Program-made: the position numbers and the translations under genes
Notes under the pieces: model-generated
The model's database searches: none
What the model saw: the letters and a program-made list of their open reading frames with translations, nothing else
Told to the model about the DNA's origin: nothing
Assembly (NCBI RefSeq): GCF_024171645.1
Contig: NZ_JALKAC010000010.1
Location: forward strand, 124,001 to 188,000
Source of the DNA: Flavobacterium sp. HSC-32F16
GTDB taxonomy: Bacteria; Bacteroidota; Bacteroidia; Flavobacteriales; Flavobacteriaceae
Length of the DNA: 64,000 bases
Direction of reading: 5' to 3'
Shown: positions 53,454 through 60,122 of the stretch, piece after piece
How positions within the stretch are numbered: the first letter of the stretch is position 1
Layout of the letters: the number at the start of each line of letters is the position of its first letter

Positions 53454-53969
53454 TTAAAAAGCCATTACAGTAGGTTTCCAGCTGAAATAGCCAAAAAGAC
53501 TTAAACTTGAATCATATAATGCAAATTGCAAACCGTAATTTTGTTCTCCTTTTGCATTAACGGTATTTTGGGCGAACCAAAAATTTTGTGTTGACTGAAC
53601 CGCATTTAACGGATTAAACACCTCAGGAACAATAATATCAGCATCTGGAAAATCTTCTAATTGAAAATTCGGATTTTGAAAAAGATCATTATCTTTCAAA
53701 TTGAATAATTGATAAACTATTACCGGATTATCAAAATTATTATATTCAGAAGTTGCGTAAAACCGAACTACATCACCTTGCTTAGCCTTGATTCTAAGAT
53801 TTCCGGTACCCTGCCCACTAAGTCCTGTATTGTCTGAGGCTACCATGAACTGATAACTATTTCCAATACCAGTTGGATTATTTTGATCTTTACTCGGGTT
53901 TTTATAATCATCCATTACCCTGCATGTGTCAATTATAATATTGACATTTATAACTTTATTTTTTGACAT
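53454..53969 (-). CDS. PixA/AidA-like protein, second copy
   Basis: This 171-residue protein is very similar to the one encoded at 54056-54571 (VINVNIIIDT, KDQNNPTGIG, YATSEYNN, NFWFAQNTVNAKG, YGLQFALYDSSL and LFGYFSW are shared or nearly so). Features of the PixA/AidA family visible here are the I.IDT beta strand, the NPSKDQNNPTGI turn and the terminal GYFSWKP. There is no signal peptide, so it is probably cytoplasmic. A terminator lies between this gene and the first copy, so expression may be lower or come from read-through. Confidence 0.82.
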   Translation of the reverse strand: MSKNKVINVNIIIDTCRVMDDYKNPSKDQNNPTGIGNSYQFMVASDNTGLSGQGTGNLRIKAKQGDVVRFYATSEYNNFDNPVIVYQLFNLKDNDLFQNPNFQLEDFPDADIIVPEVFNPLNAVQSTQNFWFAQNTVNAKGEQNYGLQFALYDSSLSLFGYFSWKPTVMAF

Positions 53970-54018
53970 GATTTGATTTGTATTAATGATAAAACTCTTA
54001 TTGTGCCCCTTTAAAGCA

Positions 54019-54049
54019 AAAGAGGTTCAACTAAAAGCTGAACCTCTTT
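54019..54049 (-). terminator. Terminator between PixA-like copies 1 and 2
   Basis: AAAGAGGTTCA and TGAACCTCTTT form an 11-bp stem around a 9-nt loop, just after the stop of copy 1. It may set the ratio between copy 1 and the downstream copies. Confidence 0.8.
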
Positions 54050-54055
54050 ATAAAA

Positions 54056-54571
54056 TTATTTAGCAGTAATTGCTGGATCCCAGCTAAAGTAACCGTAAAG
54101 ATTTAAATCTGAATCATACAAAGCAAATTGTAAGCCGTAATTTTCAGTTCCTTTTGCATTTACTGTATTTTGAGCAAACCAAAAATTTTGAGTTGAAGGT
54201 CCCGTTGATAACGGATTAAATGATTTTGGAACAATAATATCTACTCCAGGAAAATTCTGCAGCTCAAAGTTTGGGTTTTGAAATACATCAGATCCTCCAA
54301 ACTTGAACAATTTGTATAATATTATCGGATTGTCATAATTGTTGTATTCAGAAGTTGCATAAAAACGAACTACATCTCCCTGATTAGCCTGAATACTTAA
54401 ATCACCTGTACCCTGACCACTTAGATTAGCTGTATCCGAAACTACCATAAACTGATAGTTGTGACCAATACCCGTAGGATTGTTTTGATCTTTACTTGGT
54501 GATTTAAAATCATTCATTAAACGACTAGAGTCAATAATGATATTTACGTTTATAATCTTATTTCTTGACAT
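54056..54571 (-). CDS. PixA/AidA-like protein, first copy
   Basis: This 171-residue protein is the promoter-proximal member of three tandem homologues. It has the start KIINVNIIIDSSRLMNDF, the KDQNNPTGIGHNYQFMVVSD turn, GDVVRFYATSEYNNYDNPIILY, and the end YGLQFALYDSDLNLYGYFSW. The family (PixA/AidA) is cytoplasmic, forms inclusions in Xenorhabdus and is linked to cell density or host association elsewhere; its role here is unknown. Its mRNA begins at a two-box promoter and carries leader copy B. It is divergent from the GbsR-type regulator gene. Confidence 0.85.
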   Translation of the reverse strand: MSRNKIINVNIIIDSSRLMNDFKSPSKDQNNPTGIGHNYQFMVVSDTANLSGQGTGDLSIQANQGDVVRFYATSEYNNYDNPIILYKLFKFGGSDVFQNPNFELQNFPGVDIIVPKSFNPLSTGPSTQNFWFAQNTVNAKGTENYGLQFALYDSDLNLYGYFSWDPAITAK

Positions 54572-54587
54572 GATAAATTTGTTTTTG

Positions 54588-54650
54588 GGTTTCCTTACTC
54601 ATAAGGCTTTTCAGGTTCCGCCTCGTTTTTTAAAGTGGGTTCTGCTCCAC
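54588..54650 (-). promoter_or_regulatory. Conserved leader element, copy B (before PixA-like copy 1)
   Basis: This 63-nt minus-strand element lies 16 nt before the start codon and about 50 nt after the predicted -7 box, so it is transcribed. It matches copy A at about 85 percent of positions by eye. The invariant blocks are GTGGAGCAGAACCCACT, AAAAACGAGGCGG, ACC, AAAAGCC, GAGTA and AAACC. Confidence 0.65.
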
Positions 54651-54702
54651 ATAGTAATCAAATTGAAAATAGATTTGGACCGGTTTATTTTATTTTCTCC
54701 AT

Positions 54703-54735
54703 CAAAATTAATTTAGAAGCATTCCTTCAATCAAA
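54703..54735 (-). promoter_or_regulatory. Promoter of the PixA-like operon (TTTG-N21-TAATTTTG)
   Basis: On the minus strand TTTG (54735-54732), 21 bases, then TAATTTTG (54710-54703). The start of transcription would be near 54697, giving a leader of about 125 nt. Confidence 0.6.
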
Positions 54736-54836
54736 AAAATGTCATGAAACATAAAATATTAGTAATGAAATACTTAAAACCACAACATAAAAATATTCTT
54801 ACACTATGGGTTGACCAGTTAAAAGCGTCGTCAAAT

Positions 54837-54862
54837 AAACTTTCAATTATTTTTGAAAGTTT
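54837..54862. promoter_or_regulatory. Inverted-repeat operator 1, over the GbsR-like gene promoter
   Basis: AAACTTTCA (54837-54845), 8 bases, TGAAAGTTT (54854-54862); the arms extend to 10 bp with flanking T and A. The right arm overlaps the -33 TTG, a classic place for autorepression by a MarR-type dimer. An identical pair of arms with identical spacing occurs at 55405-55430. Confidence 0.75.
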
Positions 54863-54883
54863 AAAAACTTTTACCTACATTTG
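54853..54883 (+). promoter_or_regulatory. GbsR-like gene promoter (TTG-N20-TACATTTG), leaderless
   Basis: TTG at 54853-54855 and TACATTTG at 54876-54883 are 20 bases apart. The -7 box ends 4 nt before the ATG at 54888, so the mRNA would start at or next to the initiation codon. Confidence 0.7.
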
Positions 54884-54887
54884 ATCC

Positions 54888-55391
54888 ATGGAATTCAAAG
54901 AAGCAAAAAATAAGTTTGTACAAACCTGGGGAGCATTAGGTTCTCAATGGGGAATTAATAAAACGATGGCGCAAATCCACGCTTTATTAATGATCTCAAA
55001 CGAAGCTGTTTCTATGGAAGACATAATGGAGGAATTGCAGATTTCTCGCGGAAATGCAAGCATGAACCTGAGAGGATTAATGGATTGGGGAATTGTATAT
55101 AAAGAATTTAAAGCCGGCGAGAGAAGAGAATTTTTTACTGCCGAAAAAGATTTAGATGAATTAGCAGCAAAAATCTCCAGAGAAAGAAGCAAAAGAGAAA
55201 TTAAACCTGCCCTTAAAATCTTAAAAGAAGTTTCGACAATTGAAGCAAAAGATTCTGCAGAAGAAAAACACTTTGTAGATCAAACTTCCAAATTATACGA
55301 TTTCGTTTTAAAAGCAGATAATATGCTGGACAAAGTGACTGAATTCAATGAAAACTGGTTAGGGAAATTGGTTATCAAAATGATGAAGTAA
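54888..55391 (+). CDS. GbsR/MarR-family transcriptional regulator
   Basis: This 167-residue protein starts FKEAKNKFVQTWGALGSQWGINKTMAQIHALLM, the hallmark of the GbsR subgroup of winged-helix MarR regulators. The recognition helix lies near MEDIMEELQISRGNASMNLRGLMDWG (about 45-70), and the wing has GERREFFTAEKD. A C-terminal helical part mediates dimerisation in relatives. GbsR itself senses choline in Bacillus, but no glycine-betaine genes are near here, so the ligand is probably different. It likely binds the repeat pair at 54837 and 55405, repressing itself and the operon that follows. Confidence 0.9.
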   Translation: MEFKEAKNKFVQTWGALGSQWGINKTMAQIHALLMISNEAVSMEDIMEELQISRGNASMNLRGLMDWGIVYKEFKAGERREFFTAEKDLDELAAKISRERSKREIKPALKILKEVSTIEAKDSAEEKHFVDQTSKLYDFVLKADNMLDKVTEFNENWLGKLVIKMMK

Positions 55392-55404
55392 AAAAATTTA
55401 ATTA

Positions 55405-55430
55405 AAACTTTCATTTTTTTCTGAAAGTTT
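55405..55430. promoter_or_regulatory. Inverted-repeat operator 2, before the membrane-remodelling operon
   Basis: AAACTTTCA (55405-55413), 8 bases, TGAAAGTTT (55422-55430), the same as operator 1 in both arms and in spacing. It ends 17 nt before the next start codon. No full -7 motif is seen; TAGTTATG at 55443 is a one-base-off candidate that overlaps the ATG. Confidence 0.75.
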
Positions 55431-55447
55431 AAAAACAATAAATAGTT

Positions 55448-55795
55448 ATGAAAACAATAAATTACCTTAATTACTTTTTTGTTGGAACGCCAATTCTATT
55501 AATCGCATTCGGAATAGCAGTTGATGAAAGCAGCGGAAATATTTTAGGAAGCGGATTTCTGTTTTTAATATTGACTGGTTTATTTCAACTGATTTTCGGA
55601 ATAAAAATGATTATAGATGAACCTGATGATAAAAATCTTCAATATTATTTAAAAGGAGTCTGTCTCTTTTTTGCACTTTGGCTGATTAATGGATTCATTT
55701 TAAATTCTCAGATTCTCTACTTTATCCTATTTGTAATTCCAATTATATTGGCAATGTTCTTTTCTACAATAACCTATAACAAAGCTCACACATGA
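55448..55795 (+). CDS. Small membrane protein of unknown function
   Basis: This 115-residue protein has four predicted membrane helices (about 8-25, 32-52, 66-85, 90-108) and short loops. No family is recognised. It is the first gene after operator 2, and its stop overlaps the ATG of the DUF2071 gene by 4 bases (ATGA), implying translational coupling. It may assist the membrane-related enzymes encoded further along. Confidence 0.75.
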   Translation: MKTINYLNYFFVGTPILLIAFGIAVDESSGNILGSGFLFLILTGLFQLIFGIKMIIDEPDDKNLQYYLKGVCLFFALWLINGFILNSQILYFILFVIPIILAMFFSTITYNKAHT

Positions 55796-56529
55796 ATTTT
55801 TTAAAAGCAGAATGGAAAAACTTAGCACTCTTCAATTATGAAGTTGATGCCGTCATTTTAGAAAAATATCTTCCAGCAGGAACTCAGATTGATATTTGGA
55901 ACAACAAATGTTATGTAAGCTTAGTGGGTTTTATGTTTAAAAACACCAAAGTTTTAGGATTAAAAGTTCCTTTTCATATCAATTTTGAAGAAGTCAATCT
56001 AAGATTTTATGTAAAACGATTTGAAAACGGTGAATGGAAACGCGGAGTAGTTTTCATTAAAGAAATTGTTCCCAAAAAAGCCATCACTTTTATTGCTAAT
56101 ACTTTGTATCAGGAACATTATGAAACTCAAAAAATGAAACATGAAATCAATGAAAATAAGGACACCAATACTTTTATTTATCAATGGAAGAATGGCAAAA
56201 AATGGAATACAATGGAGTTAGAAACCAAAAATGTATTAACTGCAATTGAAGTTAATTCTGAAGCGGACTTTATTACAGAACATTATTTTGGTTATACAAA
56301 AATCGATGAAGATTTAACTTTTGAATATGAAGTTACACATCCAAGATGGGAACAATATGAAGTTTTAAATCATCGAATTGATATTGATTTCGAAAAGAAT
56401 TATGGAAGTGATTTCGCATTTCTTCAAACTCAAAAACCAATATCCGTTTACTTAGCTAAAGGTTCAAAAATTACAGTTAAAAACAAAAGAAAACTCCAGA
56501 CAATTCCAGTTCTGGAAGAAATGTATTAA
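55792..56529 (+). CDS. DUF2071 (YqjF-like) protein
   Basis: This 245-residue soluble protein begins FLKAEWKNLALFNYEVDAVILEKYLPAGTQID and continues CYVSLVGFMFKNTKVLG, VPFHINFEEVNLRFYVKR and RGVVFIKEIVPKKAI. This is the DUF2071/YqjF pattern, an acetoacetate-decarboxylase-like fold of unsettled function. It lies in the second position of the operon controlled from 55405. It is a common companion of the TIGR01777 epimerase and SRPBCC genes found later in the same operon (my recollection of gene neighbourhoods, not checked). Confidence 0.82.
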   Translation: MNFLKAEWKNLALFNYEVDAVILEKYLPAGTQIDIWNNKCYVSLVGFMFKNTKVLGLKVPFHINFEEVNLRFYVKRFENGEWKRGVVFIKEIVPKKAITFIANTLYQEHYETQKMKHEINENKDTNTFIYQWKNGKKWNTMELETKNVLTAIEVNSEADFITEHYFGYTKIDEDLTFEYEVTHPRWEQYEVLNHRIDIDFEKNYGSDFAFLQTQKPISVYLAKGSKITVKNKRKLQTIPVLEEMY

Positions 56530-56549
56530 ACCTTATAAACCGGGAAATT

Positions 56550-56909
56550 ATGAATCTCAATATAATTGGGTATTTTATTTACCTCTGCATAACCATTTTC
56601 ATCATTCTAAAAGTTGGAAAAATCTGCTACAAAAACGGAAATATTTATGTGGCAGATCTGATCCCGGATCACACTGACATCTGCCAAAAAATTAATCAGG
56701 TTTTGCTTTTAGCTTATTACCTTTTAAACATTGGTTATTGCGCTATGACTTTAATTTCCTGGCAGAAAATTATTTCATCAACACAATTGATTGAAACGAT
56801 CTGTATAAAAACAGCTGTCATAATTTTTATTATTTCAATCCTGCATTACCTCAACATTTTAATTATAACTAAATACATTCAAAAACTAATTCATAACAAC
56901 AAAAACTAA
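56550..56909 (+). CDS. Small membrane protein, paralogue 1
   Basis: This 119-residue protein has three membrane helices. It shares with the next gene a first helix followed by KNGNIYVADLIPDHTDICQKIN, then YYLLNIGYCAMTLISW. The family is unknown to me. The spacing to both neighbours is tight (20 and 5 bases), so it belongs to the operon. Confidence 0.75.
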   Translation: MNLNIIGYFIYLCITIFIILKVGKICYKNGNIYVADLIPDHTDICQKINQVLLLAYYLLNIGYCAMTLISWQKIISSTQLIETICIKTAVIIFIISILHYLNILIITKYIQKLIHNNKN

Positions 56910-56914
56910 ATAGT

Positions 56915-57301
56915 ATGGAAACTACAAAAATCTTAATCGGTTATAGCATTTATTTACCAGTTGCTTTATTTTTAACTTATTACGTTTCTAAAACGCTTTT
57001 TAAAAATGGAAAAATATTTATGCTTGACATCTTTAAAGGCAGAGAAGAAATTGCAGAAGCAACCAACAGACTTTTTGAAACCGGATTTTATCTTTTAAAC
57101 ATTGGTTTTGCCTTAATGATTTTAGAAATGCAATTATATAGAGACAGTTATCAGGAATTAATTGAAAATTTAAGTTATAAAATTGGCGGGTTTTCTATTT
57201 ATCTTGGTATTATGTTATTCTTCAATTTGTATTTCTTTTTTAGAGGAAAACGAAAAGCTAAAGAAGCTCAAAGAGAAGAAAGATTGGTATTTAAAGCATA
57301 A
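56915..57301 (+). CDS. Small membrane protein, paralogue 2
   Basis: This 128-residue protein has three membrane helices and aligns with the preceding protein: FKNGKIFMLDIFKGREEIAEATNRL and FYLLNIGFALMILEM match its central part. The C-terminus is basic and charged (FRGKRKAKEAQREERL), presumably cytoplasmic. The pair may form a heteromer in the inner membrane. A perfect 33-base palindrome follows the gene. Confidence 0.75.
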   Translation: METTKILIGYSIYLPVALFLTYYVSKTLFKNGKIFMLDIFKGREEIAEATNRLFETGFYLLNIGFALMILEMQLYRDSYQELIENLSYKIGGFSIYLGIMLFFNLYFFFRGKRKAKEAQREERLVFKA

Positions 57302-57311
57302 TTTGATCCAG

Positions 57312-57344
57312 AAACCCGACAGGTTTTAAAAACCTGTCGGGTTT
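57312..57344. repeat. Perfect 33-base palindrome inside the operon
   Basis: AAACCCGACAGGTTTT and AAAACCTGTCGGGTTT surround a single A. It may act as a partial terminator between the small membrane proteins and the desaturase. It belongs to the AGGTTTT/AAAACCT palindrome family. Confidence 0.75.
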
Positions 57345-57368
57345 AAAGAAAACCTTAAATCATAAATA

Positions 57369-58151
57369 ATGACACATCAGGAAATACTCAAAAAAGTGCA
57401 ATGGAAAGATTTGAAAACACTTAGCTTTAAAGAAATGCTAATTGAAAACAACTTGACAATTCCGTGGTTTCTAATTTCTATGACACTTGCTTATTTTGGC
57501 TATTATTTAGCAGCGATTCCTTTTTCAGCTTTTTTCTTTCTAGCCGGATTAAGACAAGTGCATAATGGTTTTCATAATTCATTGGGAACAAATAAATTCT
57601 TAACCTGGTTTACACTTTATTCAAACAGTATTTTATTGATGGTTTCTATTCATGCCGTTAAATTCAATCATATTCGACACCATAAATATTGTTTGTCTGA
57701 TGAAGATTACGAAGGAAAATCAGCAAAAATGACTTGGTACGGCGCTATTCTTTATGGACCAGTTCACATGTTCTTGATTCATAAAGTAACATTGCAGAAA
57801 GGAAATAAAAATTATGTCAAAAATGTAATCTTAGAACTTTTTTCTATTGCAGTAGTAACTTTTATAATTTTCTATTTTCAGATTCATTTCCTGATCTATC
57901 ACATTATAATAATGGTCTTCGCCGAATTTTTAATGGCTTTCTTTGCGGTTTGGACAGTGCATCATGATACAGAAGATTCTCCGGAATTTGCAAGAACACA
58001 GCGAGAAGGCTGGAAAAACAAAATTACTTTCAGTATGTTTTATCATTTAGAACATCATTTATTTCCTGCAGTTCCAACAATTAAATTACCAGAACTCGCA
58101 AGAAGAATTGATAATGTATTTCCGGATATTGAAAAAAAGAATACTTTTTAA
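57369..58151 (+). CDS. Membrane fatty acid desaturase
   Basis: This 260-residue membrane protein has the three histidine clusters of the di-iron desaturase/hydroxylase group: VHNGFHN (His65, His69), FNHIRHHKYC (His101, His104, His105) and FYHLEHHLFP (about His226, His229, His230), plus TVHHDTED. Membrane helices flank the boxes. Such enzymes put double bonds or hydroxyls into acyl chains or related lipids at the cytoplasmic membrane. The protein is shorter than acyl-CoA delta-9 desaturases, so the substrate is open. Its place in the operon suggests a controlled change in membrane lipids. Confidence 0.9.
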   Translation: MTHQEILKKVQWKDLKTLSFKEMLIENNLTIPWFLISMTLAYFGYYLAAIPFSAFFFLAGLRQVHNGFHNSLGTNKFLTWFTLYSNSILLMVSIHAVKFNHIRHHKYCLSDEDYEGKSAKMTWYGAILYGPVHMFLIHKVTLQKGNKNYVKNVILELFSIAVVTFIIFYFQIHFLIYHIIIMVFAEFLMAFFAVWTVHHDTEDSPEFARTQREGWKNKITFSMFYHLEHHLFPAVPTIKLPELARRIDNVFPDIEKKNTF

Positions 58152-58156
58152 TATAG

Positions 58157-58288
58157 TTTGCCACTAATTGCACGAATTTTCACGAATTAATATTCAACAA
58201 AAAAATTAGTGGAAATTCGTGCAATTCGTGGCAAAAAACACAACGATGAAAAAAAATTAGTGATAATTCGTGTAATTCGTGGCAAAAA
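58157..58288. repeat. One inverted and two direct copies of an AATTCGTG(C/T)AATTCGTGGC repeat
   Basis: The inverted copy (58157-58191) reads TTTGCCACTAATTGCACG... The direct copies lie at about 58204-58238 and 58253-58288 and differ at two positions. They separate the desaturase and epimerase genes. The inverted arm could pair with either direct arm. Confidence 0.75.
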
Positions 58289-58300
58289 AATCTACACCCA

Positions 58301-59212
58301 ATGAAAAAACTCATAATCGCAGCCGGAACTGGTTTTCTTGGACAAGTTTTAGTTAATCATTTCAAAGATAAATTTGAAGAAATTGTAATTCTGACCCGAG
58401 GAAAATCTCAGACAATTAACGGAATAAAATATGTAAACTGGAATGCCAGAACTTTTTCCGGATGGGAAAAGGAATTGGAAAATGCAACGGTTTTAATCAA
58501 TCTCGCCGGAAAATCTGTTGATTGTCGTTATACAAAAGAAAACAAAAAAGAAATTCTTTGGTCTAGAATTGAAAGTACCAAGATTTTAAACAAAGCTGTT
58601 TTGAATTGCAAAAATCCGCCGAAACATTGGCTGAATTCATCTACCGCAACTATTTATCGATTTTCTTTAGATAAACAAATGGATGAAATTGACGGCGAAA
58701 TCGGAAATGATTTTTCTATAAATGTGGCGATTTCATGGGAAAAAGCATTCTTTAAAACCGAAACTCCCAATACTCTAAAAACGGCTTTGCGAACTTCGAT
58801 AGTTTTAGGAAAAAAAGGTGGTGCCTTAATTCCGTTGAAGACATTGGCAAAAATAGGTTTTGGAGGAAAACAAGGAAAAGGAAATCAGTTTGTAAGCTGG
58901 ATTCATGAAGAAGATTTTGCGAATGCGGTTGATTTTATTATTAAAAAAGAAATTACGGGCGTTATAAATGTGGTTTCTCCAGAACCTATTCGAAATGCTG
59001 ATTTTATGCAGAAACTTAGAAAAGCTGTTGGTTTTCCTTTTGGAATTCCATTAAACAAATTCTTTCTGGAAATTGGATCATTTTTTATTCGAACAGAAAC
59101 TGAACTAGTTTTGAAAAGTCGAAATGTGATTCCGAAAAGACTTTTGGAAAATGGATTTCAATTTAAGTTTGGAGATATTGATAATGCTTTTAAAAATTTA
59201 TTAAAGAAATGA
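58301..59212 (+). CDS. TIGR01777-type NAD(P)-dependent epimerase/oxidoreductase
   Basis: This 303-residue short-chain-dehydrogenase-fold protein has a nucleotide-binding start KLIIAAGTGFLGQVLVNHF, ATVLINLAGKSVDCRYT, a LNSSTATIY region and FVSWIHEEDFANAVDFII, ending with the DUF1731-like tail (FFIRTETELVLKSRNVIPKRL). The TIGR01777 group (YfcH-like) has no firm substrate. The stop overlaps the next start (ATGA), so this gene and the two after it are coupled. Confidence 0.9.
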   Translation: MKKLIIAAGTGFLGQVLVNHFKDKFEEIVILTRGKSQTINGIKYVNWNARTFSGWEKELENATVLINLAGKSVDCRYTKENKKEILWSRIESTKILNKAVLNCKNPPKHWLNSSTATIYRFSLDKQMDEIDGEIGNDFSINVAISWEKAFFKTETPNTLKTALRTSIVLGKKGGALIPLKTLAKIGFGGKQGKGNQFVSWIHEEDFANAVDFIIKKEITGVINVVSPEPIRNADFMQKLRKAVGFPFGIPLNKFFLEIGSFFIRTETELVLKSRNVIPKRLLENGFQFKFGDIDNAFKNLLKK

Positions 59213-59601
59213 ATTGGACCTTTACAGGTAGACATTGGACTTTCACACTATTATGTGGGCCACTTATTTTTGCAGTGATAAATGGTCTTAATACCAATTG
59301 GAGTCCAAACAATTATTTTGATTTTTTTCAACTATATCCACTTACAATAATCATCGGGCTTCTATTTTCCCTGCCAACTTATGTTTTTTATATTGTTCTT
59401 TTTACCTTTTTTAAAAACAAAAAGATAAAAACGATTAATGAAAAAGCATCTCTAATTATCATCGTAATAATTGGAATTTTTATAACAACAGCACTTATAA
59501 ATGGAACTGTATGGCTTGACCTTGCCATATCTTATTCAATCTCGTCAATTATAACAGGATTATTTTTTACGCAATATTTTAAAGATCAAGAAGAATCATG
59601 A
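59209..59601 (+). CDS. Small membrane protein of unknown function
   Basis: This 130-residue protein begins NWTFTGRHWTFTLLCGPLIFAVING and has four membrane helices (about 12-26, 44-65, 82-100, 105-123). It overlaps the genes on both sides by 4 bases, which is strong evidence for co-translation with the epimerase and the SRPBCC protein. No family is recognised. Confidence 0.78.
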   Translation: MNWTFTGRHWTFTLLCGPLIFAVINGLNTNWSPNNYFDFFQLYPLTIIIGLLFSLPTYVFYIVLFTFFKNKKIKTINEKASLIIIVIIGIFITTALINGTVWLDLAISYSISSIITGLFFTQYFKDQEES

Positions 59602-60053
59602 CAACAATACACCTCACAACAAAAATAAAAGCCTCAAAACAAATCGTTTTTGATGCATCACGAAATATCGATATACACCAGCAATCTGCAAGTCCTACAA
59701 AAGAAAAAGCAATTGCTGGCGTAACATCTGGATTAATAAATTTAAATGAAACGGTAACTTGGCGAGGTAAACATTTCGGGCTTTATCTCACACACAAAAC
59801 CCGAATTCCTGTAATGGATTTTTATGATTATTTTGTGGATGAAATGGAAGAAGGAAAATTCAAATCTTTCAGACATGAACATATTTTTGAAGAACAAAAT
59901 GGCGTAACAATCATGAAAGATGTATTGCAATATGAAACTCCATTCGGAATTTTCGGAGAACTTTTCGATATTTTATTTTTAGAAAAGCATCTTACTAATT
60001 TTCTTTTGGAAAGAAATAAGGTTTTGAAAGAAGTATCGGAAAAACTTAGTTAA
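59598..60053 (+). CDS. SRPBCC-family ligand-binding protein
   Basis: This 151-residue protein has the START-like pattern: TTIHLTTKIKASKQIVFDASRNIDIHQQS at the start, GLINLNETVTWRGKHFGLYLTHKTRIPVMD in the middle, and FRHEHIFEEQNGVTIMKDVLQYETPFG followed by a long C-terminal helix. SRPBCC domains bind hydrophobic ligands. It is the last gene of the operon. The pairing with a TIGR01777 epimerase recalls natural fusions of the two domains that I remember from other bacteria. Confidence 0.85.
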   Translation: MTTIHLTTKIKASKQIVFDASRNIDIHQQSASPTKEKAIAGVTSGLINLNETVTWRGKHFGLYLTHKTRIPVMDFYDYFVDEMEEGKFKSFRHEHIFEEQNGVTIMKDVLQYETPFGIFGELFDILFLEKHLTNFLLERNKVLKEVSEKLS

Positions 60054-60122
60054 GATAATTTTCTTACTTTTATGAGTAATTCACTTTTGAATGAATCAGA
60101 TAAATTAATCAAAAATATACTT

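Larger units (their letters stand above)
54572..54887. other. Divergent regulatory region between pixA-like and GbsR-like genes
   Basis: These 316 bases hold, from left to right, leader copy B, the minus-strand pixA-like promoter, an unassigned stretch (54736-54836), the inverted-repeat operator and the plus-strand GbsR promoter. No small gene is seen. Confidence 0.6.

Noticed and set aside
58157..58288. Possible CRISPR array
   Set aside because: There are only three copies, one of them inverted, spacers are short and unequal, and no cas gene is near.
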